Positions 30,851 to 42,759 of a stretch of 64,000 nucleotides of DNA are shown piece by piece (within the stretch, counting starts at the first letter, position 1; each line of letters starts with the position of its first letter). The notes beneath the pieces were generated by a model. The model saw nothing but the letters and a program-made list of their open reading frames with translations. It was not told where the DNA came from and did no database searches. The position numbers were made by a program, and so were the translations under genes. This stretch comes from Echinometra lucunter (taxonomy: Eukaryota > Echinodermata > Echinoidea > Camarodonta > Echinometridae), in contig CM057161.1 of NCBI GenBank assembly GCA_029962745.1, positions 9,408,638 to 9,472,637 of the forward strand, written 5' to 3'.

Positions 30851-31439
30851 TAGTTTTTTTTAGATAATCAAATCTAGCGCAACATAAGCATACATCATCT
30901 AAACGACAAGAATGCAACAAAAAAGACTCCTCAGTGTGCAACCTCCAATTTTAGACCCAGATGGCAAAAGGCACGTGGAAATGTGGTACACAAATCCTCG
31001 CTAGCTTTTTTCTAATAAAACAGAATTTTAGAGGAGTCTTTAAAAGATTTCATGTTATCAAAGATTTTTGGACTCATTGTAAAAAAGAAACAGTTAAATC
31101 ATTTTTCCTCCCTGTCAAGGATTTTCTTCCCCCCCCCCCCCACTACCACCACCGCTCCCCCAATAAAATCCTCATTCAGTCACTTAATATTCAATACAAT
31201 TTGTACAACTTATAGCTTTTAGCTTTCTTAAAAGACAGTAAGATAGTACATGATGGCAGTGATGATTTTAATTAAATCTGTTAATTGACAACTGATATCA
31301 AAGGCTTGAACTACAAAATGATGAAAGCTGGAGCTCTATAAATCGTCCTGGAGTTTTAAAAACCGTAAGGTGTATGTAGTGACTACAGTGTACAAGATTC
31401 GCAAATGGCCAATGTTCGTTTACCTACATCGTTTTCTAG

Positions 31440-31680
31440 TGTCCCCCCCCCCCCCCCCCGAAAAAAAGGAAAATAAAATATAGATGAGATGATGATTTTA
31501 TGATGATGATCATTATCATCATCATAATGATAATAACAGTAATAATGATAATGATAATGGCAACGATATTAGTACTACAAACATGACAAATAATTGTAAC
31601 AATAATAATAATCACATCAAAAATCATGATGATAATAATAGAAATAATAATAATAATAATAATAACAAAATGATAACTTT
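31440..31680. repeat. C-run then (ATG/ATT)n microsatellites
   Basis: About 17 C at 31443-31459, followed by ATGATG, CATCAT and AATAAT tracts to 31670. Confidence 0.85.
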
Positions 31681-32258
31681 AGAATAAATTAAGTAAATTT
31701 AGATATAAACAAATCATTCCATATAATTTCTAGCATTTCCAGAGCAGAATAGTTCAAGAATATCAGAATTTGCAAGTGGTCAACCCATAATTATACTTAC
31801 TTGAAGTCGCTGTATGGAGACTCGGTTTCGGTAGCTTCATGGATTGATTAATTTCGATATGAAGCCTGCTTTTCCCCGTCAGAGATTATATGAAGTTTTT
31901 TCTAGGTCAGTGTCAAACGCACTAGATCTCTCAAGATTTGATACATACCAGAAGGAAAAAAAAATATTTTAACCTTGTCAAGTCAAACATCACATCAAGA
32001 TGCTTCTCATGATATTGATTCAGTAGTGTCCCGGAACTGCACGAGTTAAGAGCTTGTGAATGTGATCGTTCCGAGGGTGAAGTGGAATGATTCCTTCATA
32101 ACAGGATGTTTTAAGTCGAAGCAGAAATCCACAAAGTCTGTGAAACTTTGAGAGTTCAAAATTTTACCAGAATCAGACAAAGTATTAAATTGTTGGACAT
32201 GTTTAAGGTAAATATCTATGCAGATATATTTTGGATACATCATATTCATTTTGTTCTT

Positions 32259-32792
32259 CTCTTTCTTTTGATGTCAAACGTCGTTACCTGAGCCATGATC
32301 CTTTTCTTTGTAATCATGTAAACTTCTATAAACATGTTTTAAAGGATACCAGAAGAAAGCTCAAAACTGCTCTCCAAAAGCAAGTCAAGATGCTACTTAC
32401 AATCCCACATCCTGCAGCTGTGTCTCTGAACTGCACAAACAAAGTGCTTATCAACAGGATATTTCGATAGATTAATCTTTTTTATTATTTCGAAGAAAAT
32501 GAAGGCCAACGGCCGAAAAGTTAATTCTTTCTTTTGATGTCAAACGTCGTTACCTGAGCCATGATCATTTTCTTTAGTAATCATGTAAATTTCTATAAAG
32601 ATGTTTGAAAGGATACCAGTAGAAAGCTCGAAACTGCTTTCCAAAAGCAAGTCAAGATGCTACTTACAATCCCTCATCCTGCAGCTGTGTCTCTGAACTG
32701 CACAAACAAAGTGCTTATCAACAGGATATTTCGATAGATTAATCTTTTTATTATTTCGAAGAAAATGAAGGTCGATGGCCGAAAAGTTAACT
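32259..32792 (+). repeat. Tandem duplication, two ~266-bp units
   Basis: GATGTCAAACGTCGTTACCT occurs at about 32270 and 32536, and the next 240 bp match closely, ending ATGGCCGAAAAGTTAA or ACGGCCGAAAAGTTAA. Unit 1 is open as FYKHVLKDTRRKLKTALQ, a basic run of the kind seen between endonuclease and reverse transcriptase domains of LINEs; this assignment is tentative. Confidence 0.8.
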
Positions 32793-32999
32793 TAGGCAAA
32801 GGCAACAGCCCCATTCTAGAAAATTTTGATAAACCATTTTTTCAATTGTTTGGAATAGATTAGAGAATAAATAGCATGTATGAATGAATGAACAGACAAA
32901 TGACTGAGTAGATAAAGTAACGCATCAGTTAAGGATAAAAGATGATCGGAAAATATAGCGACTGCCCATCGCCAGTCGCTAATGTATTTTGCTCCGAAA

Positions 33000-34420
33000 T
33001 GTGATGCGATCTCAAGAACGTGGTCTCATGATGGCAGAATACTTGCGCAGACAGGAGAAGGCGAGGACAAACGAACAGTACTTATCCGAGTCATGAATGA
33101 CAGTGAACGCCTTGGATAAAAAAAAAACATGAAGACGTCAATCATGTTAGAGACATATGACACTGATAAACGATACCTCTTCAATATCCATGTATTACGT
33201 GTGAGAAAGTTGTAAGAAATAATCAAATGCATTATTATGTTTCCGATGTAAACGCTGGTGTCCGACACCTTAGTTGTACGGATATTTCAGATTCAATATT
33301 TAATTCCAATTTGGACTGGATTATGTGATTTGTGTTTCTTTAAAGAGAATCCTTTTGCAAATGTTGACACTTAAATAAATGATATCACCTATCATCTGAA
33401 TGAATCAGGTCGTAATGGCCTAATTACTGAAGAACTAACTATACGACTCAATAGAACCAGACAACCGCTAAGACGAACTGCTTGAAAATATCTGATTTGA
33501 AAGGTTTGAAATTCGCTCACTGGAATCGCTGATCCTTGCTCAAGAATATTGATGAATTTCGTAATATTTAGGAAAATCTGAGTATAGATCTGCTGACATT
33601 AAGTGGAACCCATGTCGATCATTTTACAGATGATTCAGAATTGAGAATTAATGGATATGACATTATCAGAAAGGATAGAAATAGGAGTTGAGGGGGTATC
33701 GAGCTTTATATCAAATCGGCTTTGAAGTATAACGTTCGAACAGATGTGATGAATGACGACCTTGAACTAATAGCCATTGAACTGAAAATAACACATAAAA
33801 AGCAGTCATTGTATACTTATATCGTATGACCACCTCATGCAAGTGTAGAGGTATTCCACAAGTTTGAACTGATCCCGCAAAAATTGATGACAATGAAAAT
33901 GATGTATTAATCCTTAGTAATTTACGTAAATGGTGATGTGACAGCAAATACGAGGTCATGGCAAACAAAGCATCTTTATGATATAATTGGGTGTTGACCG
34001 GTGTTACAATATGAAACAACTTGTTGACTCACCCACTAGAGTGACGCCCAACACATCTTCCACGCTTGATGTATAATAACAAACTAGCCAGAAAAGATTT
34101 TAAAAATTTGAGTTTTTCCCATTTCACTCACTGATCATGGTGATCATGATATGGTACATGTATGTTGTATTTTAGGGTCAGAGCACAATGATGGTCAGGA
34201 AGGTTGTCATAGATATATCTCACGCAATGCCGAAAAAGTAGATATTGATAATGTAGATCAAGTTTCATGGGGAGAAATTGAGACATTTAAAAATAACTTT
34301 GAAAATAAGCTGTTAGAGGTGATAGAAAAACACGCTCCTTTAAATAGAAAAAGAATTCGAAACGTTGAATCTCCATGGAGGACTTTGGGCCCATATACAT
34401 ATTTCTGAGCAGAAAACCCA
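33000..34420 (+). pseudogene. Decayed non-LTR retrotransposon (LINE): ORF1 tail, endonuclease and linker
   Basis: A short open piece at 33003-33116 (WSHDGRILAQ, LIRVMN) resembles the end of a LINE ORF1. From about 33490 one frame reads LKFAHWNR, SLLKNIDEFR, SIDLLTLSGTHVD, ELRINGYDIIRKDRNR, GGIELYIKSALKYNV and LELIAIELK, the endonuclease order of L2/CR1/Jockey-like LINEs, interrupted by stops. A further piece at about 34250-34405 reads VIEKHAPLNRKRIRN then PW, the linker typical before the reverse transcriptase. No reverse transcriptase follows here. The element is dead. Confidence 0.7.
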
Positions 34421-34539
34421 GTGCCTTTTTGCTTAAAATATTGAACAGATATTAATAAAAACATGTAAAATGAAAATTGGTCTTTATTGTAATGACGACT
34501 TCCAAGACCACAAATAGGCCGACTTCCAATCCGCCTTCC

Positions 34540-34860
34540 GTCATGCCCCCCCCCCCCCCCCCCCCCCCCCCAGCCATAGCACACAACCGTGAGAGACATG
34601 GAGGGGAAATCATTCTTTGCTTACAATGTTCTACCCCCTCAATCCTCACCTCATTTCCTCTCATTTGAAAAGGTCTTTGCTTCTCCCACTCCCTCTCGTT
34701 TTCCTTCCGTTTTGTTTTCTATATGTTCAGTCTTATATCTTTCTCAACTTATATACATGTACTTCACTCCCTCTCTCCTCGCTCCCTTCCCCGGCTCCTT
34801 CCCCGTTTTTTGACTCTCAATCTCCCCCCCCCCCTCTCTCTCTCTCTCCATCTCATTTCT
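34540..34860 (+). repeat. Poly-C tract (~25) and pyrimidine-rich low complexity
   Basis: C-run at about 34547-34571, then TCTCCCACTCCCTCTCG-type sequence and a further C-run plus (TC)n at about 34824-34850. Long open frames here reflect composition. Confidence 0.8.
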
Positions 34861-34904
34861 TTTGAAAGTGTTCGAATGAATATGAAACAAGCTTCTTTCA
34901 TTTA

Positions 34905-37000
34905 ACGCTGCTTTATTCATGTTATTATAATATTTCAAGAATACACAGTCATATTTTGATAGTTTTTAAAGGACGGATTCATGCACAGAAATACTGAACC
35001 AGAATATGGCATAAAAACACTTATAGTGTGTTTCTAATTCAAATTACACCAAAAACTCTGACAGCTGTTCTCGTAAGAACTATTGCATATTTATAATCAT
35101 AAAAAGTCCAAGATGTAAAAATTAAATTACCCAATATCACCTTTCAGTTCACAACACCCTAATAACACAACGAATTAAATCAAATCCCTGTTATTAGTTT
35201 TAAATTGAAAATTAGTGCATTATTCAATTGAAGACATTTTTTCTTCTCATAAGTCTCTAAAAAGAAGATAAAACAACAAACACTTTGCAAAAGGTGGTGC
35301 TGTCTGATGACATTCTATTTTGCATGATTAATATTGATTGAAATATGCTTATGCATCAGTAAAACGCTGCAATTCCAGCAGTATGTTTCAAAATTTCTCG
35401 AATCTAGTTTGCCTGAGACACTATAGTGAGAAAAATGCAATTCAAGAGGAAAAAAATATGTTAATAATTTGACATTTTATAGGAGCATATTACGTTTTCT
35501 CGTTAATATATGCATGCATGCCCTCAATAAAAAGTTCACCCATCAATTAAAAGTTACGATGATCGATTTTTTAGATGATCCTAAAATGAGAATTATGCAT
35601 GACTCTCATGATTCCTGATGTCGAGAATATTGCAAAACTAGAATAACCACACACCAGCATACCGAGGCAAAACGCACATCAAGCAGTTGCCACAATGTTA
35701 AAAAATTTCGCAGATCTGGAATATTATTGATTTTGCCGACCACTCAGTTACCGACGCCCCCCCCCCCCCCCCCTCCCTTCTCTGTTTGGACACACCCATG
35801 AGAAGTCCAAAGCATTTTGTCCCACTGCTGACTGAGTTAATAAACATAATTTGACATCTTCTGCAAGTTGATTGGCTTCGTAGAAAGTGAACTTGCTAAA
35901 ACATCATGCCAAAAACACTGCCTGTCAGAGTCGCCTTAAGCCGACCGAACACAATACGATCATTTTCCGATCCGACTTTGGAAAAAAATCATTACAGGAC
36001 TTGATATGAATATTCAAACATGCAAAGTCTTAATCATCAACCTTTTTGAAAAGTCATATGAATATTAAAATCTAAATTCCTGGCTATTAAATGCGAGCCT
36101 TCTCGATGAAGACGAAACGAAATCAATCGGGAATCGTAGTGACGTCTTGCAACTGTCCACGATTTTAAGCCGGTTAGGCCATTACGCAGAGTAAAATGCT
36201 AGAAGTAAACAAAAAATTCGATTTCAATATTATTTCGAATCTCAATGAAAGTGATTTACTTTTTACAGATTTCATGTTTTATACAAGACTTAATTTCTTC
36301 CAATATCGGTCCACAGTCGGGTCGTATAATGTGCGGTGGCCTTTATGTTAATTACTGTCATGTACCGATATTATAATTGAACTCGGTACTTGCCCAGAAA
36401 TTTTCTTGTTCAAACTAAATGAAAATAGTAGTCTGTAGACAAAAGCAGATGTAGTTCAATGATTTCCACGAGATTATCGATCACCTAAATATTTGCTTCT
36501 TATAATTTTACTGAAATTTTAGCTCCGAATGAGTGAAGGATCGAGGTTTCGGAAGAGTACTCTTGCTTACTGTGAGCTGCCAAATCGTGCTATGGGCGTC
36601 ATAAAATTATCGAAAACAATAAATAAATGGAGCACACCTATCCTAAAATTTTGGAATATCTAATCCTGCACAGCATGTAAGCCAATGGCAAAGCTAATAT
36701 CTGAATGTCAACAGAAATCTCAGAGTGAAACTTTTCAGCCAGAAGAAATGAGGTAAAAAATTTGTATTTCCGTAATCGCAAAAAATTCAAATCTCTAATG
36801 AGAAAAAAAATGATGGCGAACCGCCCATGGGCTTCGTAAAAATACTTCCCAGACTTTTCTGCTTCACCAAAATTTCAGCCATACAGGGAAGCAGTACGAG
36901 GAAATAAAGAATAAATCAAATATTCCACAATCCCAAAACTGTATGCATGTTATCAAGGAATAGGATTATGGTGGCGAATCACACAAGGACTAGAAAAATT
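34905..37000. other. AT-rich region with few repeats, no gene; possible distal 3' UTR
   Basis: About 2 kb without recognisable mobile elements except a C-run at 35757-35773. No open frame of note. An AATAAA on the minus strand at about 34910 could be a distal poly-A signal of the gene at 37870-41712, but nothing in between proves continuity. Confidence 0.3.
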
Positions 37001-37029
37001 ATAGTTCATAATTATTCAAGATAATATTG

Positions 37030-37190
37030 GAGCTTTTACAGCGCACGTCCCTCGGACAAGACGTTAAATGAAGGCCTCGTGTAGAGGAGAGTCACTACCT
37101 CTGCACGTTAAGAATCCATTGCACTATTCGTATAAGAGTATATAGGGCGAAACCTCGGCGTAGTGGTCCACTTGCACACCCAAATTAGTT
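37030..37190. mobile_element. SINE-related fragment (GTTAAATGAAGGCC.. GCACGTTAAGAA)
   Basis: TTTTACAGCGCACGTCCCTC, GACGTTAAATGAAGGCC, GAGAGTCACTACCT and CTGCACGTTAAGAATCC in this order recall the conserved core of SINE families widespread in marine invertebrates. Ends cannot be placed. Confidence 0.4.
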
Positions 37191-37399
37191 TATGGTTATA
37201 ACCGGAGGAAAGACGCAAGGGTCACAGTGATTCAGTTCGATTTTCGCCTCCCAGGCACAGGTGACGCGAAACAAAATGATAATAATTTGGGCACATTTGG
37301 GCACATTTTGTGCCCAAGTCGATCCAATAATGCCCCTAACCATCAAGGCTCCCAACTTTGGCGCACGCAACACGCAAGAAATTTTTTGTACATGTACCA

Positions 37400-37562
37400 T
37401 GCTACTAGTAAACCCATGATATTGAGAGCCATTTAACGCCTGGGTGGAGAGTGGAAAATGTATATCAATGTCTTGCTAAAGGACATTGGTGCTGTGCCTG
37501 GCTTCGAACTCACAACCTACGTATCTCCAGTTAAGCGCTTAACCACTGGGGTATGACAACAA
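37400..37562 (-). mobile_element. tRNA-derived SINE, minus orientation
   Basis: On the minus strand CCCCAGTGGTTAAGCGCTTA supplies an A-box-like segment and TTGTGAGTTCGAAGCC a B-box-like segment, as in a tRNA promoter. The tail CTTTAGCAAGACATTGATAT, then CTCCACCCAGGCGTTAAATG, matches the shared tail of invertebrate tRNA-SINEs. It is too diverged to be a tRNA gene. Confidence 0.6.
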
Positions 37563-37869
37563 TCATTCAAAAATCAAGTGTGGTCCGTCGCTCAAACCTC
37601 GGTGTTCAATGCCTTGAGACCAAATTTCAGCCAGGGGAAAAGCACGAGTACAAAGATGAGATATCAAATTTTCAGTACCGCTCTTTTAAAACATTTTGAG
37701 GGATTCTATTAGCTAATCGCTCATGGAAACGACAAATTAGTGGTCAAAGTTTTTTTTTTTTTCCGGTCATAATGGTGAGTCGTTTTTGCACTGTAAAGGT
37801 AGAGGAAAAAGCATCAGTCTCTCAGTCTTTTGATCCGATTCGTATCTATGGCGCCTAAATTATGATGTG

Positions 37870-38063
37870 CTATGTGTCTTCACTGTCAACGTTCTCAACG
37901 ACGTCGATTGATGAGATGCCGCTGACGTTGTCTTGCGGTGGTCGTGGGCCATGGCTGGTGGTCGGAGCGCTGAGGAAGTGGACGACGCGATGTCGTTTGA
38001 AGTCGTACCTGGCCGAGTGAGACCCGCGTTCACCTAGGATAGCTCTTCGCTCTTCGGAGATTG
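37870..38063 (-). CDS. Beta-thymosin-motif gene exon 3: end of motif and tail
   Basis: Acceptor TTTACTTCTAG; codes ISEERRAILGERGSHSARYD through SSIDVVENVDSEDT and TAG at 37872-37870. Composition stands out from the AT-rich flanks, supporting real coding sequence. Confidence 0.75.
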
Positions 38064-41000
38064 CTAGAAGTAAAGTAAAAATGAAAAGTAAAAATGAAAA
38101 TATATACAACAAAACTGGATATAATTTCAAAACAGAACAATAACATCTGTCATGCATATTAGCCCAAATCAGGGAAAATCTATAAGAACTGATACTGCTA
38201 AATCATGTCTTGAACTTGAACTTGAAGTTGAACTTATCTAATACACATGATAAATGTCTTAAGTGGGCGGGTCCTTCAGAGTAAACCTCTCCCTTCAGCA
38301 CGGAGAGAAAATGAAATTATTTCTCGGCGTCAAATGTTGTTCTATTCTACGGGAATCCCCCTCCCTGCTTCTTCCCGATCCACCACATAACGAATTTTTC
38401 ACCATTTCACATTAAAAAGAATCGCTCATCTCAAGTGGATCCTTGTTGCTTATAACAGCGATCCCTCCCCCACGAATGGCCCAACACTACGCCATTTAGA
38501 GTAGACAAATTTTGCTTACTTTTATGAGTTGGCAGTGTATTTCGAGTTGACGTTTCGACGTGTCTGAGTTGGTTGACATCGAAGTTTTTGAGGAATTCGT
38601 TGTTAAGGCATTGTCGAATCGTATCACATTGCCCGCATGGTTCAGCTCGGTAAGGTTCTGGCTTGAATCTGGAAAGAAATGGGCGACAAAAAGCACAAAA
38701 CATATTACTCACATATAATGTTTCCTCTGTATAGTACGTGTATGCTAACTAATTATGGAAGCATAAACCGATGAACTTCAAGGATTGGAAACCTCAAAAA
38801 CATGCAAAATAGCATGCCTGAATGTAGGGTATAAGTCCGAAGAAATAAATTATGTTTTAAAAAAATCTCGTTTTCCATAATAACAGCAGTAAAAATAGGC
38901 AACATGGCCTGCTTTGATGACAAAATTACTTAAAAGTTTTCTGTTTGAGGTGATAGTGACAAATAGATGAGATGAGAACATGAATCATTACTAATTTAAT
39001 TCAGACTAAAGAATCTGATCTGTGGATCAGATTCGCATATTGAAAAATAACATTAAAAAGATAATACCTTTGAAATATACATGGTCAAATGAATATTTCT
39101 TATATATGAGTTATCTCAAACAAGAACTCTGAGTAAAAACTAGAGTTAATGTTAATCCTATATGAAAAGGGTATTGAAGCGTAATAACTATGCTTCCAGT
39201 ACAGTTGAAGCCTAATCGAAGTCGGTGTGGGTGCTAAAACCTTGTATCTAAATTTTCGATGAAATTCACTTGTTTTCATAATTATAATTTTTCACCCCGC
39301 CTAAATGTATTCAATGAAAAATACAAGGGCCTATAATGTTCTTCCAAAGTTTTCCGTTTATCACTGTCATCTACCATGCGAGAGTCCGTGACACCGTGCA
39401 GGTAATATGATGTCCACTTAGATAATGAGATGCTCCATTTATAATGACATTCCATTACAATTCGCTATCATCTCTTCCAATTAGTCCCAATTCTTTGCCC
39501 AGTCAACGATTCCACTGTTTGTATCGTCTTCTCGATCGTTATCGATTTTGCCCAAAGTCCGCCCCTCTTGGAGAAACCCCTATTGTTTGATTTTCCCCCT
39601 CTCTGTCATTCAGTGGGGCGAATCTCCTCAATATAAAAGGGAGATGAGAAAGAGGACAATGGGAGACCAGCTAGCAAATACAACGTATCATCTAGCTAGC
39701 AGCTGCTTTAAGCCTGGAGCTTTATATGAGAGTAACTGATGTTAGCAGTGAGCAATTGGAGAGTCAATGCAAGCTATCAGGCCGTGAGTTACCACCCAAG
39801 GTCTCCTAAATGATGAAACAGGAGAAAAATTGATAACGACCGAAAAATTGATAGCGGCGAAATGAAATACGCTTTTAAAATTTTCAGGAGTGAAAATTTC
39901 CTCAATTTTTTTTCTTCTCTGTCTAGTGGATCAAATCTTGATGAGAAAAATTACTAATGAACTGGACTAGAATTCACTCTCAATATAACTAATACATCTA
40001 TAATGATTATATGCAGAACAATTCAGTTTTAGTAATAAGATTTATATTTTACAATACATTATTTTAAGGTCAAATCATCATGTTATGTTCCAAAAATTAC
40101 TGCTTGTTTTCATCGCTGTAATAATATGAAAACAGTAAGTCCAAGTTAATCTACAAAATTACAAAATTCAGTCATATATACAATACCCTAAAAGCCGGTC
40201 TCGCTAAGAATAATAGTAGCATCGGGCGTGTTATTCACTTTTCAGTACGTTTAATGGCTCATTTCATGTTTATAATCATAACCGTAATATCCGTATTGTT
40301 AATTTCCTCCCATTTTTAAAAGAAATTGGACTCGCTAGATAATGCTGATTTTTATTATTATTATTATTATTAATTCAACCACATTTTAGCCTGTAACATC
40401 AACCATTTCTTGTCACAGCACAATCACAATTCTTGTTGATATCGTTTTTATTCCATGATATGATTTCACATCCTGCGTATAATGTCCAGTAGTATACTAT
40501 TTATTACAATATACATACGTGTAATGTCTGTGCCGACTCCAACGGAATACTTCGAAGCAAAAATGTAAACGCTTTGATGTTAAATATAAAAAAAAAAATC
40601 ATTCCACGACTACGCACAGTCCCAACACATATAGCTTATGGGATAAACACAATTGTAATGATATCAAACACGAATTATGATTGGCAGACGAGAGGCAAGC
40701 AAAATACCATGCTCGGTTTATTGACATGGATAATTATATCACCTGATCCCTGACCCTGACCTGTTGATGGTTTCGGATCTAAACTTGTCAAGAGCAAACT
40801 TCGAAGTACTCTGGCAGTGTTAACGACAAGTGTAGACATGGCTAGACAACTCCCAATCACAGGTGCACAGCAGAATACAGATATGATAATTACATGTTTT
40901 TTACACAACTCGGATCTAAATTTCATATTCACAAATGGTGTATATTGTATACTGATTTGAAGCCCATCAGCTTGCTAGCCCCCAAAGACCTTTGGAAAGA

Positions 41001-41712
41001 TGTCTACCTCACCTAATAAGTGTTGAGTTATACATAATTTCTAAGCCGAAAAATTAAATCATTTGGATTTTTCTATGAACAACCATTTGAAAGTATTTTA
41101 AACATGCTAATACAGTCAATACAGGTCTATCAATTTGTCAAATATTTGACCATAAGATATCAGACAGAAAATTATTCCAACGAATGAGAGTGAATTAATT
41201 TAATTTACTTTTTGCAAATATGATAATTAATTTTGTCACAGTAGGAATATATTTAGATACAAGTCCATTTTTAGGGAGTCCACTTGCAAGGTTGGTCTAA
41301 TGGCGGAATTTAAATATTCTTTGAAAAGTTAACTCTATATCTCACTCTATATATTAAGACTTTATCCAAATGTTGAATAATATAAACGTTCATACAATCT
41401 TTTAAGCTATGACCAGAATGTATACCTTATTCTCTCAGCATAACTGGCGGCATGTGCCGTTTTTGCTCTTCTCAACCCCGGCTTAGCTGGCTCGCTCCTC
41501 TGCAAACTCCAAAAGGTTGGCGGGCAACTTTCCCTTCGACTCGGGACAAGTTGCCCCTCTCTCTCCGCCATGACAATGGTAGACGCCGACACAGCCCATC
41601 GCCTGCCCGCACTATGCCAAGGCGGTGGCTTCGTCAGTCTGTTGGCAGCGAGCATGTACTCTCGACTCCTCAAGAGACGAGTTCTACGGTCTCTCAAAGT
41701 CAACAAATCCAT
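37870..41712 (-). CDS. Novel protein with one beta-thymosin/WH2-type actin-binding motif, 209 aa, three exons
   Basis: Exons 41712-41426, 38668-38520 and 38063-37870 chain in phases 2 and 1 with GTATAC, GTAAGC donors and TTTCCAG, TTCTAG acceptors. The start ATG has a strong context (A at -3, G at +4). Residues 1-96 are Arg-rich with few acids. Residues 97-124 contain a C107-x2-C110-x5-C116 cluster. Residues 125-151 read FDVNQLRHVETSTRNTLPTH then KTISEER, matching the beta-thymosin pattern F-D-x3-L-K-x2-E-T-x3-N-x-LP-x3-TI-x2-E. LRHVET replaces the actin-contact LKKTET/LKHVET. The tail (152-209) is basic, then acidic, ending DSEDT. Actin-monomer binding is inferred from the motif only. I know no family with this whole architecture. 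Confidence 0.68.
38520..38668 (-). CDS. Beta-thymosin-motif gene exon 2: Cys cluster and most of the motif
   Basis: Acceptor CATTTCTTTCCAG has a good pyrimidine tract; the donor is GTAAGC. Codes FKPEPYRAEPCGQCDTIRQC, then FLKNFDVNQLRHVETSTRNT and LPTHK. A phase 1 intron splits the Thr codon inside the motif. Confidence 0.75.
39555..39665 (+). promoter_or_regulatory. Isolated plus-strand GC-box and TATA box
   Basis: CCGCCCCTC at 39559-39567 and TATAAAAG at 39632-39639 are arranged like a core promoter. Initiation would fall near 39665; the first downstream ATG opens only about 30 codons (ATGGGAGACCAGC...). It lies in the first intron of the minus-strand gene. No downstream plus-strand exon could be identified. 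Confidence 0.3.
40675..40930 (-). CDS. Signal-peptide-like ORF within intron 1, status uncertain
   Basis: An ATG opens MKFRSELCKKHVIIISVFCC then APVIGSCLAMS, with the charge and hydrophobic profile of a signal peptide, then RVLRSLLLTSLDPKPSTG and a Gly/Gln stretch. All GT donors available near the end are phase 1, which do not fit the phase 2 entry of the exon at 38668. It may be a separate small gene, an alternative first exon with another partner, or chance. Confidence 0.25.
41426..41712 (-). CDS. Beta-thymosin-motif gene exon 1: Arg-rich N-terminus
   Basis: From ATG at 41712 it codes MDLLTLRDRRTRLLRSREYM and on to HAASYAERIR with a GTATAC donor. The exon is GC- and CpG-richer than its surroundings, consistent with a 5' exon. 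The opposite strand is also open in places, so transcript evidence matters most here. Confidence 0.55.
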
Positions 41713-41880
41713 TTTCGTTTCCCCTTTTTATCATTCACTAGCCCCGTTTATCACAGAGTAAATCCCGTTTGTCACATTTGTAAGGATTTATTCCATTAAA
41801 ATCTTGGCTCGGTATGAAAGAAAGCGTAAATCTCTTAGGCACATAGCGTCCAACTTTCCTCGGTTGACGAAGTAAACACT

Positions 41881-42312
41881 TTGGGAGTCATATACTCAAT
41901 GAAGACCAACGGGTATGCGCTAGGTGGCGGTATTGTCTCCACTTCATTTGCATCAAAAACCTCTTTTGATGATCAGAAGGTCGGAACTCCAGTCAGTATA
42001 ATAAGAGGCATGTCTAGTGCCTCCGGAAGGCAAGTCCCTTTAATTAAGTTATCCTTTCAAAAAGACGTAAACAGCTTCACATTTTGCTCGAAAGAAATGA
42101 GATGTTTTTCTACTTGTATTTGCTCAGTTCACATGAGTCGTCTGCTGTTGTGTACATCCATAGACCAGTTCCGAGCACATTGTTGTTGGTATCATGACAA
42201 CACCGCGAGTCTCTCGCTTAGTCTGATTTCAAATCGTTTACCATTAACTCCATCACGATATCCATGTAAGCATAATATTAAACAGACAGTTAGTAATGAT
42301 TGTGAACTTTAA
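41881..42312 (+). other. 143-codon plus-strand open frame upstream of the beta-thymosin-motif gene
   Basis: It starts MGVIYSMKTNGYALGGGIVS and stays open to TAA. No domain, signal peptide or homologue is recognised, and it lies in the likely promoter region of the minus-strand gene. I consider it probably non-coding. Confidence 0.15.
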
Positions 42313-42759
42313 TCGTGATTCATTCTAATGATACGGATAGACGAGGAATGTAGCTTTCCATAATTACCATGGTTTCCGTATTTATTTTATGAACAAACAG
42401 TGAGATTTTACAAAGAAAGCAGACTATAACAAAATGCAGAATGATGGGAAGAAGACTACAAGAATTCACCGGTGGCACTTTTCAATACAATAGAGTTTTG
42501 CCCATTGAGTGAACAAGCGTATTGATAAGTATATTGATCGAGAGATTCCAGCCTTTTGGTTCGAGTTGATCACTGGATCAGGGATGGACAAATTCTAACC
42601 TCACGATCAATCAAGGCCATGTTTTTTGCTAAAAGCAATCAATTATTGTTTTAGAATGGACTCTCTCAAAGGAATTGGTCAATTCCTTTCAATGTCATAG
42701 TTAGCTGATGAGTCCGCGACTGCATGCAGGATTCTTTGTCAAAACAACAATTTAGATGG

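Noticed and set aside
37470..37562. Possible tRNA gene on the minus strand
   Set aside because: A- and B-box-like segments are present but a cloverleaf cannot be drawn, and the flanking SINE tail identifies a SINE.
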